A stretch of 64,000 nucleotides of DNA, from contig NC_091973.1 of assembly GCF_036711975.1 (NCBI RefSeq), forward strand, positions 4,464,001 to 4,528,000. Reading direction: 5' to 3'. Positions 1 through 13,829 of the stretch are shown here, one piece after another (positions within the stretch are counted from its first letter, which is position 1; each line of letters begins with the position of its first letter). Made by a program: the position numbers and the translations under genes. This stretch comes from Onthophagus taurus (Eukaryota > Arthropoda > Insecta > Coleoptera > Scarabaeidae). The notes under the pieces were generated by a model that was not told where the DNA came from, made no database searches, and saw only the letters and a program-made list of their open reading frames with translations.

Positions 1-3000
1 ATTTGGGAAGTTGATCTTCACTGGTCAATGAGATTTTTAAATCATAACGCTACTTTAATAATAAAAAATAATTTTAATAATTTCAGCGAATATGCGTCAA
101 AAATGTTGGGTATTTGGGATAATTTAACAATATCGAGTGATTTAGAAATTAATTTTAATAACAAATCGTTTTGGAGGCTTAAATCGAGTGCTTTAAAAAA
201 AGAATTTTATTGTTTTTATCATAAAAACGATGATATATATAATTTTGGTGTTACTATTAATGATATATTAAATGGCGAAATAAAATTTAAATTTTACGAC
301 CTACTTAATATCGACGTAACGTTTAAAGATTACGATATCAAGTTTAAATATTTCTTGGTTAATAATTTATATAAAAAAAATGAAATAGAAATTTTTTACC
401 AATTTAATAATTACACGATAAAAGGCGACGTTAAATTAGACTTAAAATTGAACGATTTTTTAATAAAGGCTTATTTTATCGGATCTGATTTAGCACCCCT
501 CGAATTTTATGGGGAAGGTAATAAAGACGAAAAAAGTTTTTATTTTAAAGTAGAATCCGATATTTTAAGAGGGAGCGCTTCGTTAAATATGAATCAACAA
601 TTATTCTCGATGAATTTAAGCGCTCAATTATTAGAAACCCAATTGGTGTTAAAAATAAATGTCGATGACGTGATTTTTGAAATGATTTTTAAATCAAATT
701 TTGATAACGTCTATTTAAACATCGAAAAAGATGGATTAATAACTTTCCGTAAAAACAACGAAACGATTATATTAAACTACAAATTAAACGAATTAATTTT
801 CGATGACGATAAAATCAATTTCGACGTCAATTTAATATCGAGCTTAAATCTTTTGAACAACACAATATTAATTATTAATTTGGATAGAAACAACATTTAT
901 TTTAAATTAAATTTTGACGTTTACAAAGTTGAAATCGATTACGTTTTTAGATTTAACCGCGAATTAGACCAATTCGAAAGCGAAAATAAGGTGTTAATTT
1001 TTTTGGGGGTTGCGGATAAAAATGTTACAAACATTAATTTCGGTGTTAAAACGAACTTTAAGAATCGCAATAACGAAACTAGTTTTACGCTAAATTTTAT
1101 CGAGAATAAATCTAAATTGGATATTGAATTATTTAAGAATAATTGGGACGAAATTAAATTAAAATGTTTTTCGGTTTTTAATGAAAATGTTTTCGCCGAA
1201 ACGATTTTTAGTTATAAAGTTGTTGGAGTTATATTTTTTGAGAGCAAATCGATATTTGGGGATGTTAATTTTCGTGTTGATGTCGGTGATTATGACGCGG
1301 ATGAGTTGAGGAGGGTTGTAACTAATATTTCGTATAAAAATGATGATGTTGAGTATTCGGGGAAAATGTTGACTAAATACAAAAACATTTTTTGGTCCGA
1401 TTCTGAGGTTGAGCTTACATTTAATGAGACTTATTTGGGTAATTTCAAAATTGAGTTTGATTATGTTAAAAATAATAAAATTAATAATACTTTAATGATT
1501 TTGTTGAGATCACCTACACATTTAAATAAAATCGATTGCGTGTTGAATGTTGATACAATTAAGAAAGTTAACGGGGTGTTTGATTTTTATTTGGGGGTGT
1601 TTAACGCGTCGAGTAAATTGGAGTTTGAGTATGATTTGGAAGTTGATAAAAAAATCGGGGTTAATTATGACTCGGATGTTGTTAAATTACAATTAGGGGT
1701 GAATAAAGGCGATGTTAAAATTAAATTGGATTTGCCGAATAACGAAAAATTTTTTTACGTGAACGGCCAAAATGTTTTTAATGATAACGAGGTTGTGTTG
1801 AATTATTACGTTAAATATTCAACGAGTGTGTTAAATTTCAACGTTTTTTACATCAACAAAAATTACACTCAAAGTAAATTAGAAATGAGCTCTAACATTA
1901 AAGGTTATGAGCGAGTTATTTTCGAGAACCGCATTGACGATAACAAAATAAGAATATTTATGTACAGCAAATTACACAAGTTGTCTTTGATCGCCGATAA
2001 AACGGCTTTATCGCAAGATAAAGAATTGTTTAGTATTTATTACAACGGCGACCCAATCGTCGTAATAAGATCAGATAACGACCAAAGTTATTTAATGACG
2101 TCGTCTAAATACATCAATTATAAACTAACAATTAATTACGTGCATCAACCCGCCATATACACATTTTCGATATTAAAAAACGGCGAAAATTTGATTTCCT
2201 TTATGCTGTTAAACACCACATCGACGAATCTAATCGGGTTTAAAGGAAAATTGGCAGCCCCGATTTTATTCAAAAATTACCCCGAAATTCTTTTTAATCT
2301 CAACATTAATCAGGACGTTTCGAAATTATTCCACATCCACATATCAAGCGAAAACAAGAATTTATTCGAAATTAAATGGACCTCGAAGCTAGAAAACGGC
2401 CTTTACCAAGCTTATTTTAAATACGCCTCCGATATTTCCCTAGGAAAATTAAAACGATTCGAGATACAACCCTCATTAAACATGTGGAACGATTTAAGCA
2501 TCAAAATTAATTATCACGATAATAACAAATATTTCATCGAACTCGTGATCCCCATCAAAACGTTGGACACGAAATTTTTGATTGAATACCCCTGCTTAGA
2601 TTATCAATGCAAATATTATTTTTATATAAATAGGACGCTTATTGACATAGATTGGGAGGGGTTCAACAAACTAAAATTATTAATTAATTTAGAAAATAAA
2701 CAGATATTGTTCGAAAATAATGATAATTATTTAAAAGGGGGGTTTATATACAACGAAACAGAAACTATATTAATATATATAAAATCGAATTTAATCCAAA
2801 ACGAACAAAAATTTTTTTATAAAAACAAAATCGACGAAAAAACGCTAAAAATTAATCTAAATTCATCCCAATACTTAATTGAATACAAATTAGACGCAGA
2901 CTCCAACAAAAATTTTAACTTAAACATTAACGAGATGATCAATTTAACCGGATTCGTTTCCAACGATTTTATTAATTTCGTTTTAAACAATACGGTCACT

Positions 3001-6000
3001 TTAACCAATTTAACTTTTACGTACATCGACGAAAACATTTATTTTAACATTAAAAACGAATTTATTCCCAACACGCCGAGTGCCCACGATTATTCAAACG
3101 ATTTATTTTATTATTTATTCGAATTCTCGAAAATCATTAACATCCCAATTTTAGAAAAAGAAATTATTTTCGAAAGCAACAACTTCAACGACTCCAAATT
3201 AATAATAAAAAATAAAAACGACACCGATGAATACATCATTAAAAAAACACAAAGTGATTTATTAATATTTAATAAAAATTTAAATATTTCTTTTGCGTTC
3301 GATGACTCAAAGGGGTATTTCCGCCAATTAATCGTGAAGAATTTTAATGGGGCGTTAAATTTAACTTTGGGCGTAAAAAATGATTTGGTTGAATCGAAAT
3401 TTTTAATCGATGATTTATTGGGGTTAAAATTAAATTTTCAGTTTGATTTAAAAAAAAATAATAAGCTTTTTTACCAAATTTATTTAATTTATCACTTTGA
3501 AAACATAAATTTTAATTTATCCCTAAATGTTTCGTCGAACAAAAACGACGTCTCAATAAACATGAAATCATCCTTCCCCGGATACCACGAAATATCTTTC
3601 GAGGGAAAAATGATTCCCATCAATTCAACTTACCAACTTGATATGGTCTCTAATAACAAAAACATAACGCTTAATTTATTATTAGACGCCGATTTTAACC
3701 CGAAAAACATCAAAATCGATTTTGATACAAACAAATCCGCCGAAATCTACATCGATTTATATCGCGAATCTTATTTTAAAACGAACGATTTATTCATCCA
3801 ATACAACATAAATAATAAGTACCTCTTTAAATTAATTTATTCCGAAATCATATTCGAATTTATCCACGAAAATAACGAAGGGGAATTATTCATCGAATTA
3901 CCCCAAAAATCACAAAAATTAGAATTATCATACAAATTATGGGACCATTTCAAATTAAACAACCCCCAAAACATATCGATATTCTTATCAAAAAATCAAA
4001 TTAACATCATAAAAAACGAAATTGAAATAACATACATAAACAATTTCACCACTTTTTGTTTAAAATATAAAAATAAAAATTTATTATACCTCTTAGAATT
4101 ATTCAAAAACACAAAAAATTTTAATTTCCAATTCAACGATTACTCCAAAATCGTGTATAACCTCAACAATGACCACAAATTATTAATTTTTAATTTTAAA
4201 AATTTGATCGATTCAAAATTTAATTCGTCGAAAACATTAATCGAGTTCAAAGCGATCATACCGAAATTAAACGACGTTATTTTACACGGGAAACTAAATC
4301 GATCGAAATTATTCGCCGAAACGATTTTTAAATACCAACAAAACAATCAAAGCTTAATCGCGTTTAATGAATACCACGACAGCACCAAAATGGGGATCGT
4401 TTTTAATTTACACCATCTTTACATCAAATTAAACCACGAGTATCAAAATTCAAAAATCACTTTTCACCTTAAAAACAATTTTAACGAAATCGTTTACGAA
4501 TTTTCTGATTTAACCAACTTAAACTTCACCATTAAAAATATTAACATAATTAATAACGGATTTAGCATATCAACATCGATTCATTTATTGCCTTTAAACG
4601 TTACATTTCAAATTTATTCTTTCAACAACCTATTTACCAAATTTATTTGTTACGCGAATAAAAATTCGTTTTATTTGAATTTTATCGCCCCGCAAAATCA
4701 AATATTAAATTTAATTCAATTCGAAACGATTTGGGGGCACCAAATATTCAAAACGTTAAATAAAATTCAAATAGAATCGAAACAAATCGGGAATGTGTCA
4801 ATAATCGGTAATTTTGATCTCAAAAAAGACGGCTTGGACATCGAAACCCACCTAAAAATACCATTTTTGGATCATTTTAACGAATTGGACGGCGAGGTTC
4901 ATATCCACAAAAATTTAGCACCTTTTTGCAACTTTTACATCAATTTACCCAATAAAATTAATTACTCGGTTAAAGCTATTTATTTAAACGATTTAAACAC
5001 CTTCACGATTAACGTCGATTTTAACCAAATTTATTCGGGGAAAATTGATTACAAAAAAAATAATTCTTTTTTTTATTTTAACGTTATAACCCCATTCGAG
5101 GGTTATAAAAATTATAGCGTCGAGTTTAATAAATACGATAAATCAAAAGTGGTAATTTTGAATTTAAACGAACGAATTTATTGTTTAAATGTTTTAAATA
5201 ATGTTAATATTTTTAGTGTTAATTTAAAAACGCCGTTTAAAAACTACGAAAATTACTTATTTAGTACCGAAATTGATGGAAATAATTTTAGTGTGTTCGT
5301 TTTTTACCCCGGGGTAAAACGGGCGGTTGGATTTGGGGTCAATTATGTTTTTGATTTAAATCAGCTCGGTTTTGGGGTTAAAATATCGTTGCCTTATAAA
5401 ATAAATAATTTCGAGTATTCTTCTTTGGCAATAAAAATAATTAAAACAGAAAATAATTTTAACATCTCAACTCTGTCTGAATTAAACGACCAATTTTTAG
5501 ATCTTAATTTGTTAATTAATTCGCAATTTTATTCGAGGATAAAAACGAATGATCACTCAATTATTTACCAATTAAATAAAAACGATTTAGAAAATTATCT
5601 TATTTACGATAACAAATCGATTTATCACTTTAATTTTAAAAAGGATGTAATTAAATTTGAATTTTTTGATTGTTACGGTTTTCACTTCATAACAAACGGC
5701 TCGAATTCGATTAATTTCCAAGTTGGGTTTTATTTGCCGCAAAAAAAAATCGTTTTGGCTCAAAATTATTTCAAAAATTCGACTTATTTCGTATACGACG
5801 GAAATTTATTATTAAACGACCAAAAATTGTATCAAATTCAAACTGATTTAACCCAAAAAAAAGGATTCGATTTCGATTTCAACCTCAACCTCAACTCGAA
5901 TTTCTCGAAATTGCGCTACAACGTCGTTTTGAATAAGCGCCACGTGGAGTCAAAGTTTTTCATCAACGGATTAACCCACGATATAATATTCCGGATCGAT

Positions 6001-9000
6001 TTCTCAAAATTAGAAATTCCCTTCATTTTCGTGTTAGAATTAGAATATTCCGGCGATAAAGACAAAATGGTGCACTTAGAGATATTTTACAATAAAACTT
6101 ATATTGATAACGAGACGATCGATGAACGAAGGTTGATTTTGAGGCACCCCCATTCGAGATTAGACCACGCGTTTATTTCAAAAACGATCACCTCGAACGA
6201 ATACATCAAAATCAACGCGATCATCGAGTACAAAAATTTCGCCGAAGACACACCCGATTACATGAAGATATCTTTCGATATAGGCCGAAAAGAGTTCGAG
6301 ATAACCACCAAAGTCGAGTCAAAAAAAAATTCGCTTTTTATATTCGGAAAATCGCTAACTGAAGTTTATTCGAAGGGGTTACAAATAAATTTTAAAATCA
6401 ACAACAAAGAACCTTTAAATTTAAACTACCTCTACGTATTCAAAGAGGATTCCCCTTCGTTTGAATTCCTCATCGGATACGGAGAGCGATTTTACCAACT
6501 TTTCATGGGAATCCCAAACAACAAAGAAATAAGAGCCGAATTAATCCACAACGTTTACGGGAAAGAAACAATAGACGGCCTAATCATTTTAAAACTAAAC
6601 ACAACCTCCCTACTTTGGACCAAAATCATTTGGAACTTTAACGTTCACCACGAATTCGACAAAATAATCGTCGATGAATACAAAGACTTAAAATACATCA
6701 TCCAAACAATCGGGAAACAATTAATCGACATTCTAAACGACGAAACGGGCAAAATCATTCTAAACGAATACAAAGCAATTAAAAAAAATATCAAGTTCAA
6801 AATCGACTTTCCCAAAAAATTCGAAAAAATTCAAAAAGCACTCGAATCCATCAATTTAATCCACATAAACGAAATTAACATAAAAAAAATAAAAGAAATC
6901 GGAAAAAATTTGTTGAATAAAAGCCTCGAAGACGTTAAATTAAGCCTAAACGATATGAAGAAATTAACGAAATCGCTTTCGAACGATTTTATTAATTATT
7001 TAACAAAAATAAAACGGTCTTTCTTAACGATTTTTCAGCCACTTATCAATTTAATAAACGAATCTTCGATTTATTTCGAGCAACAAAAAACTTACATAAA
7101 CGTTATTTTTGTTGAGACGATATTTTCAATCGAAATGTACGTTTACCAACTTCGCGAAGTAAATGAAATGATTTCGGTTTTTGTCAAATTAAAATCTTGG
7201 GTCTCGTCGATAAATTACATCGAGTTTTTTAACCCGCTTTGGGACGTGTTAGAAATAACAATAAATATTTTTGTAACAAATTTAAACCAATTCATTGATG
7301 AGTACATTCCGTTTAGTCGCGAATTAAAATCGTATTTGCAAATGATAACCCCCAAAATCCGAGAGATCAAGGAGTTTATTGATGCGAGTTGTCAAAAAAT
7401 AATTTGGTTTTGGAATTATTACGACGTATCAGGAAATATTAAGAGTTATGTTTGGATGAGGACTTCGTATTATTCGCAATTGTTTATCCATAACACGTTT
7501 GGGAGCACCAAAGAAGGATTTGGAATTTTCGATTATATTTATCAACCCGAAAATGGGATGTTGGAGATAACTCAACGATTACCGGTTGAGTGGGAGTCGT
7601 TTGATAAATCCCCGCAGTTTGAGCAACACCCGCTTTATAACCACATTTATAAAAAAATTAGCTTGTTAACTTTGGACCAATTAGAACACGTCTTATCAAA
7701 AATCCAAATTTTGATTTACACCATTTTGCACACAACAATTAAGCCCCCCATTAATAATTACGCAATGCTCATCGCCGACAACCACTTTATAACATTCAAC
7801 AACAAACACTTCCATTTAAATCCCTCAAAATCAAACTGCAGCTATTTATTAATAAACAACTTTGACACAAACTCATTTTCTGTTATATTGAACTCAAAAA
7901 ATGTTAATTCAACATTAAGCATAACAACGCACAACAACTCAATAACTTTCAACACATTCAAAGAAGAACCCATTTTATTTAACTCAAACCCGGTTGAATT
8001 CCCATTAATCAAAAACGACTTTTACATCCAACGCGAAGAAGAAAACATTATATTCGAAAACAATCAAGGTTTATTTATTAACTGCAACATGCACCACCAT
8101 TATTGCACCTTCAAAGTTTCTGAGTGGCTTTTTGGAAAAATTAATGGAATGCTAGGAACGATGGATAACGAGCAAAACACCGATATCAGAAAACCAAACG
8201 GCTCCTCAATCATCGACATCGACGATTTCGCCCAAAGCTGGAGAGTCGAACAATGTTTAAGCGGGAAAATAAAAATTAATAACACCAAAATACCCACGTT
8301 CGTTAATAACGCAATGAACTTAATTTGTTCGTTAACATTCTCAACGAGCAACTCAACTTTATCATCGTGTTTCCCAATAATCGACCCAAAACCGTTCTAT
8401 GAAATGTGCGTAAAAAGAATTCGAATTAACTCCAACTCAGTTTGTTCTTCAATTGCTGTTTATAAACAATTATGTAATTATAAACACATTCAAGTTAAAA
8501 TGCCTCATTTTTGTGGTAAGAAAAAATCTTTTATTTATTCTTAAAAATATAAATTATTTTTTGTAGCAAATTGCAACTTAAATAACAACGAACAAATTTT
8601 TGATGGACATAACCCAAAAACAACAGACATCGTTTTCATCCAAGAAGAAAATTGCCGAGCAAACACGCAAGAATTAACAAAAACTTTAAATCAAGCTTTA
8701 ATTAAAAAAGGATTTTCACAAAATAGATTCGCCTTCGTTGTTTATAAAAAGAAATCTTTCATAGAAACTGTTCAAGGAAAAATATGGATTAATGACACGA
8801 ATTTAATTCAAAATCAATCGATTAAATTAATAAACCAAGAAAATCAACAAAATCAAGAATTTTTATCAAAACTAGAAGAAACTCTAAGATTTTCATCAAA
8901 ATTAGAATTTCGTTTAGCAGTGAAAAAGCTTTTTATATTAATCCAATGTGACTCTTGTTCCGAAATTTCTCACTCCCAAGAATTATTTAATCTGTTGGGT

Positions 9001-9435
9001 GAAAAAGATATAATTCTCCACATTATAAAACCCCATCCGTTTGAAAATCAAAATTACCTCGCTTTCGATTCACAAAAATCCCGCATAGACAACCACGGAG
9101 TCTTAAAGGAAATCGAATCCAACGAAAAAATGATCGATTCTTTGAAAGATATGTGTTGCGGATTAGCTTTATCCACCTCCGGTACCGTTTCTAAAGCAGT
9201 TTTGTTGGAAAAATACCAAGAGAAATGGGCGGAACTTGTTGCTGGGACGCTTCGAGAAAGTTCTTGTCAAAAATGTAGATGTATTCAAAAAGGAAATGGA
9301 GTTGGGAAAATCGATTGTAATCGCTGTATGTCTCCATTGGTGAAACAATTATTAAATGTAAGTTGTGAATAACACATTTATAAATTTTGAATGAATTTTT
9401 TTTAGGAATATGAGTCGCAGCATGTTAGATTGTAA
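1..9435 (+). CDS. Large lipid transfer protein (apolipophorin/apoLTP-like), C-terminal ~3,110 residues
   Basis: This is the 3' part of a giant secreted lipoprotein gene. The frame is open from base 1, so the ATG at 28 is not the real start and the N-terminal lipid-transfer (vitellogenin_N) module lies outside the window. Exons are 1-8515, 8567-9357 and 9406-9435 (TAA). The introns are 51 and 48 bp and the frame is kept across both. Most of the protein is repetitive, Asn-rich, amphipathic beta-strand sequence with many N-x-S/T sites. Helical, Lys-rich sequence follows (nt 6660-7500), then a von Willebrand D domain (nt 7755-8265, with a GMLGTMDNEQNTD motif), a Cys-rich stretch, and about 290 further residues. 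With over 3,100 residues and no N-terminal module in view, the full protein should exceed 4,000 residues. That fits apolipoprotein of lipid transfer particle better than apolipophorin II/I (~3,300), which is the alternative. AATAAA is at 9490. Confidence 0.85.
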
Positions 9436-9527
9436 TGATTTAATGATGTATTATTTAATTTAAGATTGTATAAATTATGTTTAAACAAAAATAAAAAGTA
9501 GTTAATATCATAATTATTTATTAAACA

Positions 9528-11290
9528 AGATGTTGCCATAAAAGAGATATCAATTTATTACGATTACTTATTTAAAATTGAATTTTAAACAACTTTTATT
9601 CGAAACTATTTTTATTATAATCAACTTTTTTGGACAAGCCCTATTAATTTAATTATTGTCATACCTATATACAGCCTTAATTAAGAAAGATATGAATTGA
9701 TTTTATTAAGATTATTTATTTAAAATTGAATTTTAAACAACTTTTATTCCAAAAATTTTTTATTATAATCAACTTTTTTAATCAAGCCCGATTAACACAT
9801 TAATGTCATACCAGTACGCAGCCTTAATTAAAAGAGATATCAATTTATTTTATTAAGATTACTTATTTAAAATTGAATTTTAAACAACTTTTATTCGAAA
9901 CAATTTTTATTATAATTAACTTTTTTGAACAAGCCCTAAGTATTTACTTAATTATTGTCATAAGTACCTATATACAGCCTTAATTAAGATAAATATCAAT
10001 TTATTTTGTTAAGATTATTTATTTCAAATTGAATTTTAAACAACTTTTATTCCAAAATTTTTTTATTATAATCAACTTTTTTAATTAAGCCCGATTAACA
10101 CATTAATGTCATACCAGTACACAGCCTTAATTAAAAGAGATATCAATTTATTTTATTAAGATTACTTATTTAAAATTGAATTTTAAACAACTTTTATTCG
10201 AAACAATTTTTATTATAATTAACTTTTTCGAACAAGCCCTATTTACTTAATTATTGTCATACCTATATACAGCCTTAATTAAGAAAGATATCAATTTATT
10301 TTGTTACGATTATTTATTTAAAATTGAATTTTAAACAACTTTTATTCCAAAATTTTTTTATTATAATCAACTTTTTTAATCAAGCCCGATTAACACATTA
10401 ATGTCATACCAGTACGCAGCCTTAATTAAAAGAGATATCAATTTATTTTATTAAGATTACTTATTTCAAATAGAATTTTAAACAACTTTTATTCGAAACA
10501 ATTTTTATTATAATCAACTTTTTTGAACAAGCCCTATTAAGTTAATTATTGTCATACCTATATACAGCCTTAATTAAGAAAGATATGAATTTATTTTGTT
10601 ACGATTATTTCTTTAAAATTAAATTTTAAACAACTTTTATTCAAAAAATTTTTTATTATAATCAACTTTTTTAATCAAGCCCGATTAACACATTAATGTC
10701 ATACCAGTACACAGCATTAATTAAAAGAGATATCAATTTATTTTATTAAGATTACTTATTTCAAATTGAATTTTAACAACTTTTATTCGAAACTATTTTT
10801 ACTATAATTAACTTTTTTGAACAAGCCCTATTAACTTAATTATTGACATACCTATATACAGCCTTAATTAAGAAAGATATGAATTTATTTTGTTAGGATT
10901 ATTTATTTAAAATTGAATTTTAAACAACTTTTATTCGAAACTATTTTTATTATAATCAACTTTTTTGAACAAGCCCTATTAACTTAATTATTGACATACC
11001 TATACACAGCCTTAATTAAGAAAGATCTGAATTTATTTTGTTAAAATTATTTGTTTAAAATTGAATTTTAAACAAATTTTATTCGAAACAATTTTTATTA
11101 TAATCGACTTTTTTGATCAACCCAATTAACACCATCAATATTATACCAGTACATGGTCTTAACTAAAAGATATCAACTTATTTTGTTAAGATTATTTATT
11201 CAAAATTGAATTTTAAATAACTTTTATTTGAAACAATTTTTAATACAATCAACTTTTTTAATCAAGCCTCATTAACACGTTTCTTTTAAT
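9528..11290. repeat. ~148-bp satellite, about 12 units, two alternating monomer types
   Basis: AT-rich tandem repeat. The landmark CAGCCTTAATTA recurs near 9672, 9819, 9975, 10122, 10270, 10417, 10565, 10712, 10859 and 11007, with a weaker last copy near 11150. Two monomer types alternate, one with CCTATATACAG and one with CCAGTAC(G/A)CAG before the landmark. This makes a dimer of about 295 bp, broken once (two of the first type in a row at 10859 and 11007). The array fills the space between the convergent 3' ends of the lipoprotein and NT5DC1 genes. No coding potential is seen. Confidence 0.9.
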
Positions 11291-11564
11291 CAAATATGGG
11301 CAATGAATGACATAAAACAAGATAGGAATGATATAATGGATTTATTTATTATCAAAAATTGAACATAATCTCTTTATAAAAACAACGAGCAATAAAAAAC
11401 ATAAATTATTCTATTCGTGATTATAAAAAAATAATTTAATTCAAACAAAAACGAAACAAAAATATTAATTACAATAAATACTATGGCAAAACGGAAATTA
11501 ACAAAACAGTATTTTTTGCAAATCAATATCATAAATGATTTAAATGTGTATTGTAATTATTAAA

Positions 11565-12968
11565 TTACTGATCTGGTTTTAGAAAATCATGATCAATAGG
11601 GTAATTTGCAACATACTCTAAATTTGGAATGCAAATTTTCGCATGGTTTCGAATAAATTCCTTCCAAATGGTGGCCTTCTCAGCCTCCTTATGATGGAAA
11701 TAGGAACCCCATGTTTTTGATGACAACAAATGTTTTTCTTTATGACATTGATTGTGTCCATAAACTCCTTCGGCTTCCAGTTCTTCACAAATAGCTACAG
11801 CATCACATTGACCGTGGACGGCTGGTGCATAAACGTCTTGGATTATATTATCACCAATATAAACTATTTTAGGATTCTCTTTCCCACATGATTTTGATAA
11901 GAAGCTGTACAAACCCTTCCAGTTACCATAACTATAAGAACTACCTCGTTTAAGTTCTGCATCGGGTACTGGATCGGTTTCTTCTATCCCATTGAGACCA
12001 ATAAATTGTCGGTTTTCTGTAAAGAATCCTGGTTTTTTAGCAAAAAATATAATGATATCAAAGTGATCTCTCCAATTTTTTCCCATGGCGTTTTCGGCAG
12101 TGTGAGAAGCAAAGTCAACATTTGAGCCGGTGATAAGAAATAAAACTTTCTTATTAGATCTTAACTTTTCAAACCAATGAATAAGAAGTTCGCTGCATTT
12201 ATGGATATATTCCTCGGGTTTATTTTTCATATTTGGAAAATAACCACCTTTTTCTAACATAAAATGTTCTTTTTTAAACATATAAGTTAAAGCTTCGACA
12301 ATATCCGGCCAAATTGAGTAACTATCAAGTTTCTTATTACCATTTTCCTCATCCAATGTATCAACAATCCTTGCAAATACTAAACCAGCAGGCATATCAA
12401 AATAATCTAATAAGGTACGTAATTGCTCTGATAAAGGGCCATTCCAGGTGTGTAAAGGATCTTTTGCAAATGTATCTGTTACATGCCATCGACAATCTTC
12501 CCCATAATATTGCTTTAATTCATTTCTAGTTAATTGCTTTGTACCATGACTTCCATGAATGATGTGGGCATTTGAGTCGATTCTAAGTACATTACCGTTG
12601 TAGACGTCCAAAATTAAGCCTTTTAACATAAAGTCTATGTCATCTTCTATGGGTAATGACAAATATTTAGGTGAATATCCCTTCTCATCCACCATAAACA
12701 TAGATAATACTTCGTATTCTAACCTTACCATATTCAATACTTTATATCTACATATTGTATTATCCAAATCGAAGCCGATGCAATCGTAGTCGGTGAATTT
12801 AAAAGTTTCGTGTTTAGTTAGTTTTACATTCATCGTACGATTTATTTTTATTAATCGTTTATCCGCGACGTAACTTCTTCGACTGACGCTAAACACGCTG
12901 TTCACATGACACTCACCAAAACGTAATCGTCTGAAACTGTTCAAACAGCAACGCACTATCAGCAACAT
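11565..12968 (-). CDS. NT5DC1: 5'-nucleotidase domain-containing protein 1 (HAD superfamily)
   Basis: Intronless 467-residue frame with a HAD-type phosphatase fold, like the metazoan NT5DC1 family (usually about 455 residues). Visible motifs are GFDLDNT (residues 65-71, with nucleophile Asp67 and acid/base Asp69), LITGS (278-282), KKPGFF (311-316) and YIGDNIIQD (370-378, the metal-binding acidic motif IV). The presumed activity is hydrolysis of a nucleoside monophosphate; the substrate of this subfamily is not established. The first Met gives an Arg-rich, acid-poor leader of about 45 residues that could be a mitochondrial presequence. A second in-frame ATG at 12833 (residue 46) would give a cytosolic form matching the family's usual start. 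The gene is convergent with the lipoprotein gene and on the same strand as the acetyltransferase gene. Family assignment is secure; the start is uncertain. Confidence 0.92.
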   Translation of the reverse strand: MLLIVRCCLNSFRRLRFGECHVNSVFSVSRRSYVADKRLIKINRTMNVKLTKHETFKFTDYDCIGFDLDNTICRYKVLNMVRLEYEVLSMFMVDEKGYSPKYLSLPIEDDIDFMLKGLILDVYNGNVLRIDSNAHIIHGSHGTKQLTRNELKQYYGEDCRWHVTDTFAKDPLHTWNGPLSEQLRTLLDYFDMPAGLVFARIVDTLDEENGNKKLDSYSIWPDIVEALTYMFKKEHFMLEKGGYFPNMKNKPEEYIHKCSELLIHWFEKLRSNKKVLFLITGSNVDFASHTAENAMGKNWRDHFDIIIFFAKKPGFFTENRQFIGLNGIEETDPVPDAELKRGSSYSYGNWKGLYSFLSKSCGKENPKIVYIGDNIIQDVYAPAVHGQCDAVAICEELEAEGVYGHNQCHKEKHLLSSKTWGSYFHHKEAEKATIWKEFIRNHAKICIPNLEYVANYPIDHDFLKPDQ

Positions 12969-13829
12969 ATCTATCTGTTATTTTATTTTCAAATTTGCAC
13001 TAACTAAAGTGTTATATATACATATAACATATATTGAATGCAAATAAATCTATTAAAAGTCGTTGGTATTAAATTAAATTTGCAGGTAGTAAATGAGATT
13101 AGTTTCTATCTGCGGTGAAGTTATGAAGTTGAATTCGATTTGTGGTCGTTTTTTATTTTTGGGCACAAGGTTACGTTATACTCGTTATAGAATAGTGCAA
13201 ACGCGTGCCGTTTTATAAATGTGTTTATTTTATACGCTTGAAGGATAAACGGACGTTTTCATTTTCAAAAAAATCTTTACTCAGCGCGCTTCGAATCCTA
13301 TTCTTTTCGAATATCTTTGAAGGTTATGTGAGCCTAATACTTTTGAGACGTTTCGTCGAACCCCGCTGATCGTTAGCGGGAATTGAATTTTTCTAAAACC
13401 AATAAGATATTTAATAATTCACCTCCAACCTTTCTGCTCCTCTGGTACCAAAGAAACTTCGTGGGTATTCCAAGAGTTCGAAATTTTTCATTCTTTGCAT
13501 TCCATTCTACCGCTTTACCGTTAAGTTTTTTTAACGGAAATGAAATTTAAAATATTTTATGTGGCGCCATCTCGTTGTGTTTTTATACTTTTTATTGCAT
13601 CATTTTATTGCAAGGATTGGGTCAGAGAAATAATTAATTACATTTTCTTTTCGCAATGTTAGTGAAAAATCGATTTTAATAATTGTCAATCTTTCTTTTG
13701 TAACCTTAAAAAAGTTTCATTTGTTATTTTTTAGAAATGAATTTGTAAAATAAATAATTATTAAAATAGAAAGTTATCTTTTATTTTTATTTTTTTATGA
13801 AAGTCCTCTAAATTTTGATATGACAAACA
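12969..13829. other. Non-coding upstream region of NT5DC1
   Basis: AT-rich with scattered CpG-containing stretches (about 13130-13400) that probably include the NT5DC1 promoter and 5' UTR on the minus strand. A short inverted repeat (CCCGCTGATCGTTAGCGGG, near 13364) is visible. AGGTTATGT occurs near 13322 and resembles ATAACCT boxes near other promoters in this window. No gene is seen. Confidence 0.4.

Noticed and set aside
28-30. ATG at 28 as the start of the lipoprotein
   Set aside because: The frame is open from base 1 and the family has a large N-terminal module before this region.
8920-9372. Separate small Cys-rich gene after the lipoprotein
   Set aside because: The frame is continuous with the upstream gene once the 51-bp intron 8516-8566 is removed, and it ends at a donor (9358) leading to a last 30-nt exon.
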